Positions 16,401-26,094 of a DNA stretch of 64,000 nt are shown one piece after another. The position numbers and the translations under genes were made by a program. Origin of the DNA: JABSQH01 sp965230015 (lineage in GTDB: Bacteria; Actinomycetota; Acidimicrobiia; Acidimicrobiales; Ilumatobacteraceae); contig CBDDKF010000017.1 in assembly GCA_965230015.1 (NCBI GenBank), positions 62,001 to 126,000 on the forward strand. Reading direction: 5' to 3'. Below the pieces are notes generated by a model. It had not been told where the DNA came from and did not search any database. It worked only from the letters and a program-made list of their open reading frames with translations. Each line of letters starts with the position of its first letter. Positions within the stretch are counted from its first letter, which is position 1.

Positions 16401-17552
16401 ATGGCGGAAGCCACCCCGTTGACCTACCTCGACCACGCCGCGTCGGCGCCGATGAGGGCACCGGCAATCGACGCGATGATGCCGTACTTCGCCGAGCAGT
16501 ATGCGAACGCGTCGGGGGCGCACCGCTTCGCACGTCAGTCGCGCAAAGCGGTCGACGAGTCGCGCGACCGCGTCGCCGCCGTGCTCGGCTGCCGCCCGAA
16601 CGAGATCGTGTTCACCGGGTGTGGCACCGAGAGCGACAACACGGCGATCTTCGGGGCCATCCGCGCCATGGGCGGGACCGCCGTATGTTCTGCGGCCGAG
16701 CACCATGCGGTGCTCCATCCGGTCGAGCAGCTCGGCGGTGTCGTCGTCGGCGTCGATGCGGCTGGAGCAATCGACCTCGAGCAACTCGCCCATGTGCTGG
16801 CGACCACCGACGACGTGTCGGTCGTCAGTGTGATGGCGGTGAACAACGAGGTCGGCACGATCAGCGACATCGAAGCGGTGTCCACGGTGGTCCGCCGGCA
16901 CGCACCCAATGCGTTGCTGCACACCGATGCAGTGCAGGCTGCGTGTTGGCTCGACCTACGCACGGTGACGCCGCATGTCGACCTGCTGTCGCTCAGTGCC
17001 CACAAGTTTGGTGGACCGAAGGGCGTCGGGGTGCTCGCGGAGATCGGTGGCCCACGGGTGGCGCCGCTGATGGTCGGCGGCGGGCAAGAGCGCGACCGCC
17101 GCAGCGGTACGCACAACACCGGTGGCATCGTTGGCGCCGCGGTAGCGCTGGAGATCACCGATGCCGAGCGCGACACCGAGGCGGTGCGGCTGCGCGAGCT
17201 GAGTAGCCGTCTGGTGAAGGGACTGCAGTCGGCGCTTGTGGACGTGACCGAGACGGTTTCTCCCGAACGCAAGGTGGCCGGCGCAGCGCACGTATGCGTC
17301 GGCGACGTCGAGTCCGAGGCCTTGTTGTTTCTCCTCGACGAAGGCGGAGTGTGCGCATCAGCCGCCTCCGCCTGCGCGAGCGGGGCGATGGACCCGTCGC
17401 ACGTGCTCGCCGCCATGGGTTTCGACCGCGACGTCGCACTCGGAGCACTCCGACTGACGCTCGGTCACACCACGACGGCCGACGACGTCGATCGGGCGAT
17501 CGAGGTCATCGTTCCGGCGGTCGAGCGCTTGCGGGCTGGAGCGGCGCGATGA
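16401..17552 (+). CDS. Cysteine desulfurase (NifS/IscS family)
   Basis: 383 residues. It removes sulfur from cysteine with PLP and passes it on as persulfide. YLDHAASAPMRAPAID at the start, FTGCGTESDN, AEHHAVLHPV (His stacking on PLP), NNEVGTI, HTDAVQA (Asp) and the PLP lysine in SAHKFGGPKGVG are all present. The persulfide Cys loop is in GVCASAASACASG. The gene overlaps mnmA by ATGA, so its likely role is to feed sulfur to MnmA for tRNA thiolation. Confidence 0.93.
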   Translation: MAEATPLTYLDHAASAPMRAPAIDAMMPYFAEQYANASGAHRFARQSRKAVDESRDRVAAVLGCRPNEIVFTGCGTESDNTAIFGAIRAMGGTAVCSAAEHHAVLHPVEQLGGVVVGVDAAGAIDLEQLAHVLATTDDVSVVSVMAVNNEVGTISDIEAVSTVVRRHAPNALLHTDAVQAACWLDLRTVTPHVDLLSLSAHKFGGPKGVGVLAEIGGPRVAPLMVGGGQERDRRSGTHNTGGIVGAAVALEITDAERDTEAVRLRELSSRLVKGLQSALVDVTETVSPERKVAGAAHVCVGDVESEALLFLLDEGGVCASAASACASGAMDPSHVLAAMGFDRDVALGALRLTLGHTTTADDVDRAIEVIVPAVERLRAGAAR

Positions 17553-18631
17553 AGGTGCTGTGCGCAATGAGCGGCGGTGTCGATTCATCGGTGGCGGCGC
17601 ACCTGCTGCGGCGTGATGGTCACGACGTCGTCGGGGTCACGATGAAGCTGTGGGGTGGCGCCAGCGACACCGGTTGCTGTTCGGTCAGCGACGTCGACGA
17701 TGCTCGTCGGGTCGCCCAGCAGCTCGACATCGATCACCTCGTGTTCAACTTCGGCGACGACTTCGATCGAGGCGTGGTGGCTCCCTATGTGCAGTCGCAC
17801 GCCGACGGGCAGACACCCAACCCGTGCATCGAGTGCAATCGCACGGTGAAGTTCGCCCGCCTCGCGGAACGAGCCGATGCGCTCGGGTTCGACGCCGTGG
17901 CCACGGGGCACCACGCCCGCATCGGTCACGCGGACAACGGTCGACTCACGCTCGAACGCGGCGCCGATCCGGCCAAGGACCAGAGCTACGTGGTGCACAT
18001 GCTCGACCAGGCGCAGCTGGCGCGCACGGTGTTTCCCGTTGGGGCGATGTCGAAGACCGAGGTGCGGGCGATCGCCGCCGAGCTCGACCTGCGCACGGCG
18101 GCCAAGCCCGACAGTCAGGACGTGTGCTTCATCACGAGCACCGGTGGTCGTACGGCGTTCCTCGGCGATCGCATCCAGATGCGTCCGGCGCGCGTCGTCG
18201 ACACTGCGGGAGCCGAGGTCGGCACGGTGCCGGCCGTCGAGATGGTCACCATCGGTCAGCGCAAGGGCCTCGGGCTCCCTGGTGGCGGACCGAAGCGCTA
18301 CGTGGTCGATGTCGACGTTGGCGAGGCCACGGTGACCGTCGGTGGTGATGCCGACCTCACACGCGCTGGTGAACGCGTGCGTGACGTGACGTGGATCGAT
18401 GCGCCGATCGAGGGACCAGTGCGCGTGCAAGCCAGCGCTCACGGAGCCACTCACCGCGCCGAGCTGACCATGGTGGACGGCGCCGTCGGCGAGATCATCT
18501 GGGTCGACGGGCAACGCCGGATCGCTCCCGGTCAGAGCGTGGTGTTCTACGACGAGGACGACCGCTGCGTCCTCGGCGGCGGGCGCGTCGACGCGCCATC
18601 ACCGCACTCCACGACGCACTCCACGACGTAG
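17549..18631 (+). CDS. mnmA: tRNA-specific 2-thiouridylase MnmA
   Basis: 360 residues. It thiolates U34 of the Lys, Glu and Gln tRNAs using ATP and a sulfur donor. MSGGVDSSVAAHLL is the PP-loop; NPCIECNRTVKF carries the first catalytic Cys; ATGHHARIG and KDQSYVVHML follow; DVCFITS carries the second Cys, and GQRKGLGLPGG opens the C-terminal domain. Translation is coupled to the cysteine desulfurase by ATGA overlap at 17549-17552. Confidence 0.96.
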   Translation: MKVLCAMSGGVDSSVAAHLLRRDGHDVVGVTMKLWGGASDTGCCSVSDVDDARRVAQQLDIDHLVFNFGDDFDRGVVAPYVQSHADGQTPNPCIECNRTVKFARLAERADALGFDAVATGHHARIGHADNGRLTLERGADPAKDQSYVVHMLDQAQLARTVFPVGAMSKTEVRAIAAELDLRTAAKPDSQDVCFITSTGGRTAFLGDRIQMRPARVVDTAGAEVGTVPAVEMVTIGQRKGLGLPGGGPKRYVVDVDVGEATVTVGGDADLTRAGERVRDVTWIDAPIEGPVRVQASAHGATHRAELTMVDGAVGEIIWVDGQRRIAPGQSVVFYDEDDRCVLGGGRVDAPSPHSTTHSTT

Positions 18632-18660
18632 ATCGCGGTGGGTCCGCCGTCGGTGCTCCG

Positions 18661-19545
18661 TTAGCGCACAGGCAGGCCGCGGCGGTCGGCCGCGGTGAGC
18701 GTCTCGCCCGGGCGGCTGGGCGCAACCAGCATTGCCGTGAGGTGAATCGCCGTGCCGTTGGGCGCGCTCGGGGTGAACGCGTACACCGCCGTGATCGACT
18801 CGGTGAGACCGATTTCGACGGCGTAGCCGCTCGCCGGACCGGTCAGATCTGCGGCGCCGGTGTCGGCGGGAGCAAGGCGAATCCCGGCGACCTGCGAGGT
18901 GCGCAGCGTGACGGTGTCGGCCAACACGACCGGGTCGTGGACCACCACTCCGGCGGGCACCAACACCAGCCATCGCTGCGACAGTCGATGCCAGCGGGGC
19001 CCGAAGTACACCGCACCGCCGACGGCGAGCACGGTCAGCGCCACTCCGGCGACCCACGAACCCGCAGCGAGGAGCAGCGGGCCGGCGAGAAGGCACGCCG
19101 CCCACAGCAGCCATGTGAGCACCGCGGCAACGCCGGCGGCCGCGGGCGCCCGAAGCGGGAAACGCTCCTCGTCGCCATAGGCCGACGCCTGCACGAACCG
19201 CCGACCGAACTCGGCGGTGAAGACGGCGAACGTGGCGATCAACACCGGCAAACCGAGCGCGGCAACCTGTAGCGCTCCTGCGCCGCCGGCCATCGCTGCG
19301 ACCGTCGCTCCCACGCCGAGGGGCACGAGAAGTCGGACCACGGTGAGCGAGCGCACGGAGGCGATTGCCAACGCCAGCGCAACGACGGCCCAGAGCCCCC
19401 ATCCACCGATGGTCGACACCCACCGCACCGCGTCGCTGCGCCCATCGAGAGCAGCTTCCACTGCGATGCCGCCGAACACGGCAACACCGAGCCAGGCGAC
19501 GCGCGCCACCCACACGATCGCCGTCGCCGTCCACGCGCTCTTCAC
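18661..19545 (-). CDS. Hypothetical multi-pass membrane protein
   Basis: 294 residues, not recognised. Hydrophobic segments lie at about residues 8-30, 42-62, 68-85, 92-110, 132-155 and 160-178, giving around six passes. The soluble C-terminal 110 residues contain WHRLSQRWLVLVPAGVVVHDPVVLADTV, a PH-like pattern seen in some actinobacterial membrane proteins. The GTG start at 19545 is preceded by CACGCT at 7 bases, a near match to the local -10 pattern. It is convergent with mnmA. Confidence 0.7.
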   Translation of the reverse strand: MKSAWTATAIVWVARVAWLGVAVFGGIAVEAALDGRSDAVRWVSTIGGWGLWAVVALALAIASVRSLTVVRLLVPLGVGATVAAMAGGAGALQVAALGLPVLIATFAVFTAEFGRRFVQASAYGDEERFPLRAPAAAGVAAVLTWLLWAACLLAGPLLLAAGSWVAGVALTVLAVGGAVYFGPRWHRLSQRWLVLVPAGVVVHDPVVLADTVTLRTSQVAGIRLAPADTGAADLTGPASGYAVEIGLTESITAVYAFTPSAPNGTAIHLTAMLVAPSRPGETLTAADRRGLPVR

Positions 19546-19721
19546 CAGACCCAGCGTGCCGGGTTCGGACGCGGATCACGACCCGGCCGTCAATCGCGGG
19601 CGCGATTCGGTGCGCGCCGCCCCGGCGTGGAACGATTGGCGGAGGGCGATGTGCCTGGCGGGCGACGTTGGGGGCCGACCGAAACCAACGAGTGACCGAC
19701 CGGCGCAGGGGAGGTGTGGAC

Positions 19722-20753
19722 ATGGGCGACGACAAGGTGAGTACGTCGACCTCTGCGCGGCCGCCGTTCGCCAACGGGGCTTCGATCGGCGTCGGCAGTC
19801 TGCCGCACACCGACGCCGCAGCGGCCGCTGCATTTTCGATCGGTGAGTTCGAGATCGCCACCGTGCCCACGTTGCCCCGACGGAGTCCAGAGGCGGGAAT
19901 GCTGGCGCAAGCTGCCTCGATGATCGCTGGTGTTGCCCTGAACGACGACCAGCTGGCGATCGACGGTGATCTCGCAGTGGAGTCGTTGCCGACCATCACC
20001 GAGCACGATGCCTTCGCCGACCTGGGATCGTTCCTCGATTTGGGTGCCAAGGTGCGTCTCGACGGCGCTCCGGTGAAGTGGCAGTTCGTCGGGCCGGTCA
20101 CGCTCGGTCGCGCGCTGGTGGAGGCCGGCGCATCACCGGACGAGGCGTTCGCCGTCGCCAGCGCGGTCGTGGCCGACGTGGTCCCGAAGATCGAAGCCGC
20201 CGTTGGCGAGGCACTCCCGAACTCGCCGCAACTCGTGCTGTTCGACGAGCCCTGGCTGGTCGAGCTCATGACCGAAGACTTCCCAATCGCTCCCGACCAG
20301 GCGATCGACGTTCTCTCGTCGGCGATGGCAGTGCCGTCCACCGACACGGTCAAGGGTGTGCATTGCTGCGGTCCGTTCGATGTCGCCACTGTGACCGCCG
20401 CCGGTCCGCAGGTGATCTCCATGCCGGTCGATGACGGCGCGCTCGGCGCCGCCGGGTACCTCGCCGAGTTCGTCGACTCCGGCGGCGTCGTCGCCTGGGG
20501 TGTGGTGCCCACCGGCGGACCCGTTGCCGACCATTCGCACCGCTGGTGGCGCCGACTCAGCGACCTGTGGTGTGCGCTGGTGCAACGCGGTTGCGACCCG
20601 GTGCAACTGCGTCAGCACAGCTTGGTGAGCACCGAGTGCGGGCTCGCCGGACACACCGTGTCGGTTGCCCGCACCCTCACCCGGCAAACTGGCGACGTGT
20701 CACGGCATGTGCGCGATCAGGCGGCAGCGACGCGGTTGACGCTGGGCGCGTGA
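19722..20753 (+). CDS. MetE/UROD-like zinc protein (cobalamin-independent methionine synthase C-terminal family)
   Basis: 343 residues. The beta-barrel of the MetE C-terminal catalytic domain is suggested by ASIGVGSLPHTD at the start, FVGPVTLGRAL, LFDEPWL, and the probable zinc ligands HCC in KGVHCCGPFD plus the late Cys in LVSTECGLAG. At 343 residues it lacks the N-terminal half of MetE, so it is unlikely to be a full methionine synthase. A gene of this type sits next to ligA in mycobacteria as well. A GGGGAGG ribosome binding site lies 7 bases before ATG 19722. The stop overlaps the ligA start (GTGA). Confidence 0.8.
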   Translation: MGDDKVSTSTSARPPFANGASIGVGSLPHTDAAAAAAFSIGEFEIATVPTLPRRSPEAGMLAQAASMIAGVALNDDQLAIDGDLAVESLPTITEHDAFADLGSFLDLGAKVRLDGAPVKWQFVGPVTLGRALVEAGASPDEAFAVASAVVADVVPKIEAAVGEALPNSPQLVLFDEPWLVELMTEDFPIAPDQAIDVLSSAMAVPSTDTVKGVHCCGPFDVATVTAAGPQVISMPVDDGALGAAGYLAEFVDSGGVVAWGVVPTGGPVADHSHRWWRRLSDLWCALVQRGCDPVQLRQHSLVSTECGLAGHTVSVARTLTRQTGDVSRHVRDQAAATRLTLGA

Positions 20754-22816
20754 GCGACGACATCAGCGCACAGCTCGCCGAGCTGCGCACTCAAATCGCC
20801 CATCACAACGAGCGCTACCACACCCTCGACGCGCCCGAGATCAGCGACGCCGACTACGACGCGCTGGTTCGCGAGTTGCGTGCCCTCGAGTCGGCCCACC
20901 CGGAACTCGCCGAGGCCGACTCGCCGACCGGCGCGGTCGGTGGGCCGGTGTCGTCGACGTTCGCACCGGTCGAGCACGCCGTTCCCATGATGAGCCTCGA
21001 CAACGCGATGGACGCTGACGAACTCCGGGCGTGGGCCGAGCGTGTGCACCGGGGCGTAGCCAGCGACGTGACGTACGTGTGCGAGCTGAAGTTCGACGGC
21101 TTGGCGATCAGCATTCGCTACGAGCAGGGCGAGTACGTGCAGGCGGCGACGCGTGGCGACGGCCGAGTCGGCGAGGACGTCACGGCCAACGTCGCGACGA
21201 TTGCCGACATCCCACACAAGCTGCACACCGACGATCCGACCGAACCTGTACCCGAGGTGTTGGAGGTGCGCGGCGAGGTGTACATGACTCGGTCGAGTTT
21301 CGACGCGCTCAACGAGCGCGCCGCCGCCGCAGGTGAGCCGCACTTCGTCAATCCACGCAACTCGGCCGCTGGCAGCCTGCGGCAGAAGGACTCGGCGGTG
21401 ACCGCGACGCGCGAGCTGTCGTTCTGGAGCTACCAGATCGGTGAAGTGTCGGGCCGGGCCGATGCGGTCGTCGCGGCCCGTCACACCGAGATGCTCGCTG
21501 CGCTCGCCCGCCTCGGGCTTCCGGTGAACGCCAACGTCGCGTCGTTCACGTCGATCGACGACGTGGTCGCCCATTGCGAGCACTGGCAAGAACGGCGCCA
21601 CGACCTCGACTACGAGATCGACGGAGTGGTGGTCAAACTCGACGACATCGCCCAGCGCAACGCGCTGGGCTCCACGTCGCGTGCGCCGAGGTGGGCGATC
21701 GCCTACAAGTTCCCGCCCGAGGAACGCACCACCCTGCTCCGCGACATTCAGGTATCGGTCGGCCGTACCGGTCGGGCAACGCCGTTCGCCGTGCTCGAGC
21801 CGGTGTTCGTCGGCGGCTCGACGGTGTCGATGGCCACGCTGCACAACGAGGACCAGGTTCAGGTGAAAGACGTGCGTCCCGGCGACACCGTCGTGGTGCG
21901 CAAGGCGGGCGACGTGATCCCCGAGGTGGTCGGTTCGGTGCCGTCGTTGCGTCCGGCCGACAGCGTCCCGTGGACCTTCCCGACGCACTGTCCCAGCTGC
22001 GGCAATCCGCTCGTTCGACCCGAGGGTGAGGCCGACACCCGCTGTGTCGCTCCCGACTGTCCGGCACAACGCGACCAGAAGATCGCCTTCTTCGCCGGAC
22101 GTGGTGCGATGGACATCGAAGGGCTCGGGGAACAGATGGTGGAGAAGCTGACCGCGGTGGGGCTCGTCCGCGATCCGGCGGATCTCTACACGCTGACGCT
22201 CGACCAGCTCACAGCACTCGATCGCGTCGGCGCGACGAGCGCCGGCAACCTGCTCGCCGCCATCGACGAGTCGCGCAGTCGCCCGCTCCCCAAGTTGCTC
22301 ACCGCGCTCGGTGTTCGCCATCTGGGTCCGGCGGCGGCGCGGGCGTTGACCGCCCGATTCCACACGCTCGATCGCGTGATGGCGGCCACGGCCGAGGAGC
22401 TGGCCGCCGTCGACGGGGTGGGCGCGGTCATCGCCAACACCGTCACGGCGTGGTTCTCGCTCGACGCCAACCGCGAGTACCTCGAACGGCTGCGCGCCGG
22501 CGGGGTGTCGTTCGGCGACGAGGCTGCTGCCGCCGCGGCCGACGCCGCGCCGACGGTGCCGCAGACACTGGAGGGACGCGCGGTCGTGGTGACGGGCACG
22601 TTGGCCGGCTACTCGCGCGACGAGGCAGCCGACGCGGTGATCGCCCGCGGCGGCAAGAGCCCGGGCAGCGTGAGCAAGAAGACGATGGCGTTGGTGGTGG
22701 GCGAGTCGCCCGGTGCGTCGAAATTGACCAAGGCCGAATCACTCGGCGTGCCGATCCTCGACGAGGCCGGCTTCGAACAGCTGCTCGCCACCGGCGAGTT
22801 ACCAGCGGCTAAATGA
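20750..22816 (+). CDS. ligA: NAD-dependent DNA ligase LigA
   Basis: 688 residues. It seals nicks in replication and repair. The Ia domain is in HHNERYHTLDAPEISDADYD. The adenylated Lys is in CELKFDGLAISI (KxDG), followed by TRGDGRVGEDVTAN and the EVRGEVYM strand. EIDGVVVK and APRWAIAYKFPPEE are motifs IV and V. The zinc finger is CPSCGNPL with CVAPDCPAQ. HhH repeats and a C-terminal BRCT domain (AVVVTGTLAGYSRDEA) finish it. The GTG start overlaps the stop of the MetE-like gene. Confidence 0.97.
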   Translation: MSDDISAQLAELRTQIAHHNERYHTLDAPEISDADYDALVRELRALESAHPELAEADSPTGAVGGPVSSTFAPVEHAVPMMSLDNAMDADELRAWAERVHRGVASDVTYVCELKFDGLAISIRYEQGEYVQAATRGDGRVGEDVTANVATIADIPHKLHTDDPTEPVPEVLEVRGEVYMTRSSFDALNERAAAAGEPHFVNPRNSAAGSLRQKDSAVTATRELSFWSYQIGEVSGRADAVVAARHTEMLAALARLGLPVNANVASFTSIDDVVAHCEHWQERRHDLDYEIDGVVVKLDDIAQRNALGSTSRAPRWAIAYKFPPEERTTLLRDIQVSVGRTGRATPFAVLEPVFVGGSTVSMATLHNEDQVQVKDVRPGDTVVVRKAGDVIPEVVGSVPSLRPADSVPWTFPTHCPSCGNPLVRPEGEADTRCVAPDCPAQRDQKIAFFAGRGAMDIEGLGEQMVEKLTAVGLVRDPADLYTLTLDQLTALDRVGATSAGNLLAAIDESRSRPLPKLLTALGVRHLGPAAARALTARFHTLDRVMAATAEELAAVDGVGAVIANTVTAWFSLDANREYLERLRAGGVSFGDEAAAAAADAAPTVPQTLEGRAVVVTGTLAGYSRDEAADAVIARGGKSPGSVSKKTMALVVGESPGASKLTKAESLGVPILDEAGFEQLLATGELPAAK

Positions 22817-23393
22817 CGTTGAACGACCAGCTGTAGCTGCGCGCCGTGTCGGGACCGTCTTCGGTCTTCCAGTAGATCACCGTCGCCTCGTGGAGGCCGG
22901 CGGTGAACTCCTCGATCGGGGCCCCTTCGACGGGTTGAAAGCTGATGATCGCGTTGCCCGGATCGAACACCGCTGTGGGCGGGAGGGCCAATTGCTGTCC
23001 GGGTTCGGCTTCGATCTGGCCGAGGATCTCGGTGGGCAGCTCGATCCCGTCGATGAGCAGCACCGCCTCGTAACCGAACTCGAAGTCGACCACCACGCGC
23101 TCTTGTCGCAAGACCTGCACCGAGTCTTCCACCGGCGAAAGTGACTCGATCGCGTCGGGTCGGTCGATGCCCTCATCGCCCGTGACGGCACGCAGGAACC
23201 CGAACGCGATCAGCAAGATGCCGGCGGCGATCACCCCGCTGGCGATCATCAGACCGAGGTCGATCCGCCGCCGTCGTCGCACTGGCGGCGCGCCGTTGTC
23301 GGAAGTGGCCGGGGCAGCGTCGTCGGTGGTCGTGGGGAGTGCCGTGTCGTGGTCGGCGTCGACCGGCACCGAGTCGTCGTGCTCGAGGGTCAT
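22809..23393 (-). CDS. Hypothetical single-pass membrane protein
   Basis: 194 residues, not recognised. Residues 1-45 are acidic and Thr/Ala-rich; an RRRRR cluster precedes one membrane segment (LGLMIASGVIAAGILLIAFGFL), giving an inside-positive anchor and a C-terminal domain of about 120 residues outside. That domain is beta-rich (VVVDFEFGYEAVLLIDGIEL), perhaps Ig-like. It lies back to back with the PASTA pseudokinase gene; a link between them is only a guess. The last 8 bases overlap ligA. Confidence 0.7.
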   Translation of the reverse strand: MTLEHDDSVPVDADHDTALPTTTDDAAPATSDNGAPPVRRRRRIDLGLMIASGVIAAGILLIAFGFLRAVTGDEGIDRPDAIESLSPVEDSVQVLRQERVVVDFEFGYEAVLLIDGIELPTEILGQIEAEPGQQLALPPTAVFDPGNAIISFQPVEGAPIEEFTAGLHEATVIYWKTEDGPDTARSYSWSFNVI

Positions 23394-23476
23394 CGTGCAC
23401 TCCAGGATGCCGTGGTTCGGTTGCGCTCGCACCCTGCCGCCGTCGAACGTCCGCCAAGCGATAGCGTTTTTGCTTC

Positions 23477-25996
23477 GTGGCTGACGACTCAACATCCCGC
23501 ACCGACGGCGCAGGCGCGCCCGCCACTGCGCCGCTCCAGGTGACGATGATCGCCGACCGTTATCGAGTGGTCGAGATCGCCTCGACCGGCGCGAACACGA
23601 TGGTGGTCGACGCCCTCGACACCAACAACAACCAGCCCGTCACGGTCAAGGTGATCCGCCCCGCCCTCGCCGCGACCGAGGGCTTCGCTCGCGCCTTCCG
23701 GCGACAGATCGAGACGGCGACCGCGCTCTCCCATCCCAACCTGGCCAAAGTGCTCGACTGGGGCGAAGTGGAAGTCGACGGCCAACCCACGTGGTTCTGG
23801 GTGGTCGAGTACTTGAACGGCGGCAGCATGCGCAACCTGTTCGACCGCGGTCGTCTGCTCGACCCGTCGCAGGCGCTCGTTGTCGGGCTCGAGGCGTGCC
23901 GTGGGCTCGACGCGGCGCACCAACGCGGGTTGGTCCACAGCGAGATCACCCCGTCGAAGCTCGTGTTCGGCGACGACCGGCGGCTGCGCATCATCGACTT
24001 CGGCACGGCCCGACTGCTCGGCGTTGCCGCGTGGGACGATCCGGCCACGATGCCGACCCACGTCGCCCGCTACGCCTCCCCCGAACAGGCGCTGAACCTG
24101 CCCGTCGATGCCAAGACCGACGTGTATGCGCTGTCGCTGTGTCTGATCGAGGCGGTGACCGGTTCGGTGCCGTTCGCCGGCGACTCGACCGTGTCCACGC
24201 TGGCCGCCCGCGTCGGCAAGTTGATGCCGGTATCGGCCGATCTCGGCCCACTGGCCTCGGTGCTCGAGCGTGCCGGGCGTCCCGAGGCAGAAGACCGCTT
24301 CACGGCGAGCGAGTTCGGCCGCGCCTTGGTGGGGGCCGCCGAGAAGCTGCCTCGCCCGGACCCGATCCCGATCATCGCCACGAGCCTGTTCGCCGCCACT
24401 GACCTCCGCCGCCCGACCGACCCCACGGGCGAACCGACGCGCCCGGCGGTGGCCGACACGCCGGACGAATCGCTCGACGAGGAAACACTGGACGACGAGA
24501 CGCTGGCCGAGACGCCGGACGAGGCGGCGGCCGTCGATGTCGCACCGGGCGACGCAGCCGACGACACAGTCACCGACGATCTGGCAATCGACGACCCGGC
24601 AATCGACGACCCGGCAATCGACGACCGCCCGACCGAACCGATCGAAGCAATCGACGAGGCCGCCCAGAGTGATGACGCCGGTGCGCCGATCGTGGCCGCG
24701 ACGGCTGCGGCGGCCGCCGCCACCGCCGCGACGGCGTCGGTCGACACCGCCACGTCGCCGCCGTCGCCGACGCCCACGTCGCCAACTCCCGCGCCGTCGT
24801 CGGCGCCGTCTGAATCACCGAGCCCGACATCGCCGCCGGACGGTCCGTTGATCGTGCTGACCGACATCGCCGACGACTCGGTCGAGGTGGCCGCATCGAC
24901 CGCGCCGCCCACCGCCGATGCGCCGCCCACCGCCGATGCTTCGTCCGCCGCCGGGCCGGCTGCGGGTCCGGCCACCATGGTTGCCCCCACCGTGCCGCCG
25001 ACGCCGCCGTCACCACCGACCCCCTTCGACGAGGCGCGCGATCCGAGTGGCGAGATCTACGACGCCGCACCTCGTCGTCGACGGGTCTTGCCGATCGTGC
25101 TGATCACCGTGGTCGTGCTCGTCGGGATCGCCGGACTGTCGTACGCCGGCTACCAGCTCGTACGCACGCAGTCGTTCGAGGTTCCCGACCTTGTCGGTGT
25201 GCAAGAGGAGGTTGCGCTCAACGCAATCGCGGGCAACGACTGGAACGTCGTCACCACCATGGAGCGCTCCGATGCTCAACCCGTGCCCGGTGATGTGATT
25301 CGAACCGAACCCGAGGCCGGGGTCGACCTCGAGGAGGGCGAGGACTTCCTTCTCGTGATCAGCGAGGGTCCTGAGCTGCGCACCCTGCCCGATCTGGAGA
25401 ACCTCGAACTCGCAGCGGCGCAGCAGCAACTCGACGACTTGCGGCTGGTGCTCGTCGAAGCGCCAGAGGCGTTCAGCGAGGACGTGCCCGCTGGCTCGAT
25501 CATCACCTGGCAGGTCGAGGACAACGCATCGCTCGTTGCCGGAGCCCAGGTGCTGCCCGACACGCGGATCGTCGTCACGGTGTCGAAGGGGCCCGAGCCC
25601 CGTCCGGCTCCGGCGTTGGCCGGTCTGAACCTCGAACAGGCCACGGCCGCGGTCAACGAGCTGCAACTGGTGCTCGCCGAAGGCGAGGCCGTGTTCAGCG
25701 ACACCGTCGAACCCGGTCTCATCGTCACGCAAGACCCTGCGCCGGAGACACCGGTCGAGCGGGGTGGCACGGTGACCGTCCAGGTGTCGAAGGGTCCGGA
25801 CATCGTGGCGCTCCCCGACCTCAACGGGCTGTCGTTCGACGAGGCGCAAACACTGCTGACCGACAACGGCTTCTTCATCGACAGCCTCCTCGGTACCACC
25901 ACCGGCACCTTCGTGTCGCTGACCATCAACGGCGAGCCCGTCGAGCCCGGCGCCACGTTTCCCAGGGGCACCGGTGTCGACGTGATCTTCCTGTAG
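23477..25996 (+). CDS. Membrane PASTA-domain protein with a degenerate Ser/Thr kinase domain (predicted pseudokinase)
   Basis: 839 residues. Residues 28-290 have a Hanks-kinase fold: Lys in VTVK (58), the helix-C Glu (79) and DFG (174-176) are kept. The Gly-rich loop is lost (ASTGAN), and the catalytic HRD...N becomes HSE (154-156) with Lys at 161, so phosphotransfer is doubtful. A long Asp/Glu/Pro/Ala/Thr linker (about 310-530) contains an AIDDP repeat. One membrane segment lies near 536-558, followed by four PASTA repeats to the end, which in the family bind muropeptides or lipid II outside the cell. The likely role is sensing or scaffolding at the cell wall. GTG start; TAGCGT lies 9 bases upstream. 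Confidence 0.85.
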   Translation: MADDSTSRTDGAGAPATAPLQVTMIADRYRVVEIASTGANTMVVDALDTNNNQPVTVKVIRPALAATEGFARAFRRQIETATALSHPNLAKVLDWGEVEVDGQPTWFWVVEYLNGGSMRNLFDRGRLLDPSQALVVGLEACRGLDAAHQRGLVHSEITPSKLVFGDDRRLRIIDFGTARLLGVAAWDDPATMPTHVARYASPEQALNLPVDAKTDVYALSLCLIEAVTGSVPFAGDSTVSTLAARVGKLMPVSADLGPLASVLERAGRPEAEDRFTASEFGRALVGAAEKLPRPDPIPIIATSLFAATDLRRPTDPTGEPTRPAVADTPDESLDEETLDDETLAETPDEAAAVDVAPGDAADDTVTDDLAIDDPAIDDPAIDDRPTEPIEAIDEAAQSDDAGAPIVAATAAAAAATAATASVDTATSPPSPTPTSPTPAPSSAPSESPSPTSPPDGPLIVLTDIADDSVEVAASTAPPTADAPPTADASSAAGPAAGPATMVAPTVPPTPPSPPTPFDEARDPSGEIYDAAPRRRRVLPIVLITVVVLVGIAGLSYAGYQLVRTQSFEVPDLVGVQEEVALNAIAGNDWNVVTTMERSDAQPVPGDVIRTEPEAGVDLEEGEDFLLVISEGPELRTLPDLENLELAAAQQQLDDLRLVLVEAPEAFSEDVPAGSIITWQVEDNASLVAGAQVLPDTRIVVTVSKGPEPRPAPALAGLNLEQATAAVNELQLVLAEGEAVFSDTVEPGLIVTQDPAPETPVERGGTVTVQVSKGPDIVALPDLNGLSFDEAQTLLTDNGFFIDSLLGTTTGTFVSLTINGEPVEPGATFPRGTGVDVIFL
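24584..24628 (+). repeat. Three tandem 15-base units within the pseudokinase linker
   Basis: The unit GCAATCGACGACCCG occurs three times in frame (last copy diverged at its end) and encodes AIDDP. Replication slippage would vary the length of the linker between kinase and membrane domains. Confidence 0.8.
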
Positions 25997-26094
25997 CGGC
26001 CCGCCCAGAGGCGTCGCGCTCGTCGCGGGAATCGTCGTGTCCGCGGTCTGGTCGCTACGGTTCCCGCCAAGCGAGGACCCCCAGGGACGTTTTC

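Noticed and set aside
24584..24628. A short CRISPR-like repeat
   Set aside because: The 15-base units are directly adjacent with no spacers and lie in frame in a protein linker.
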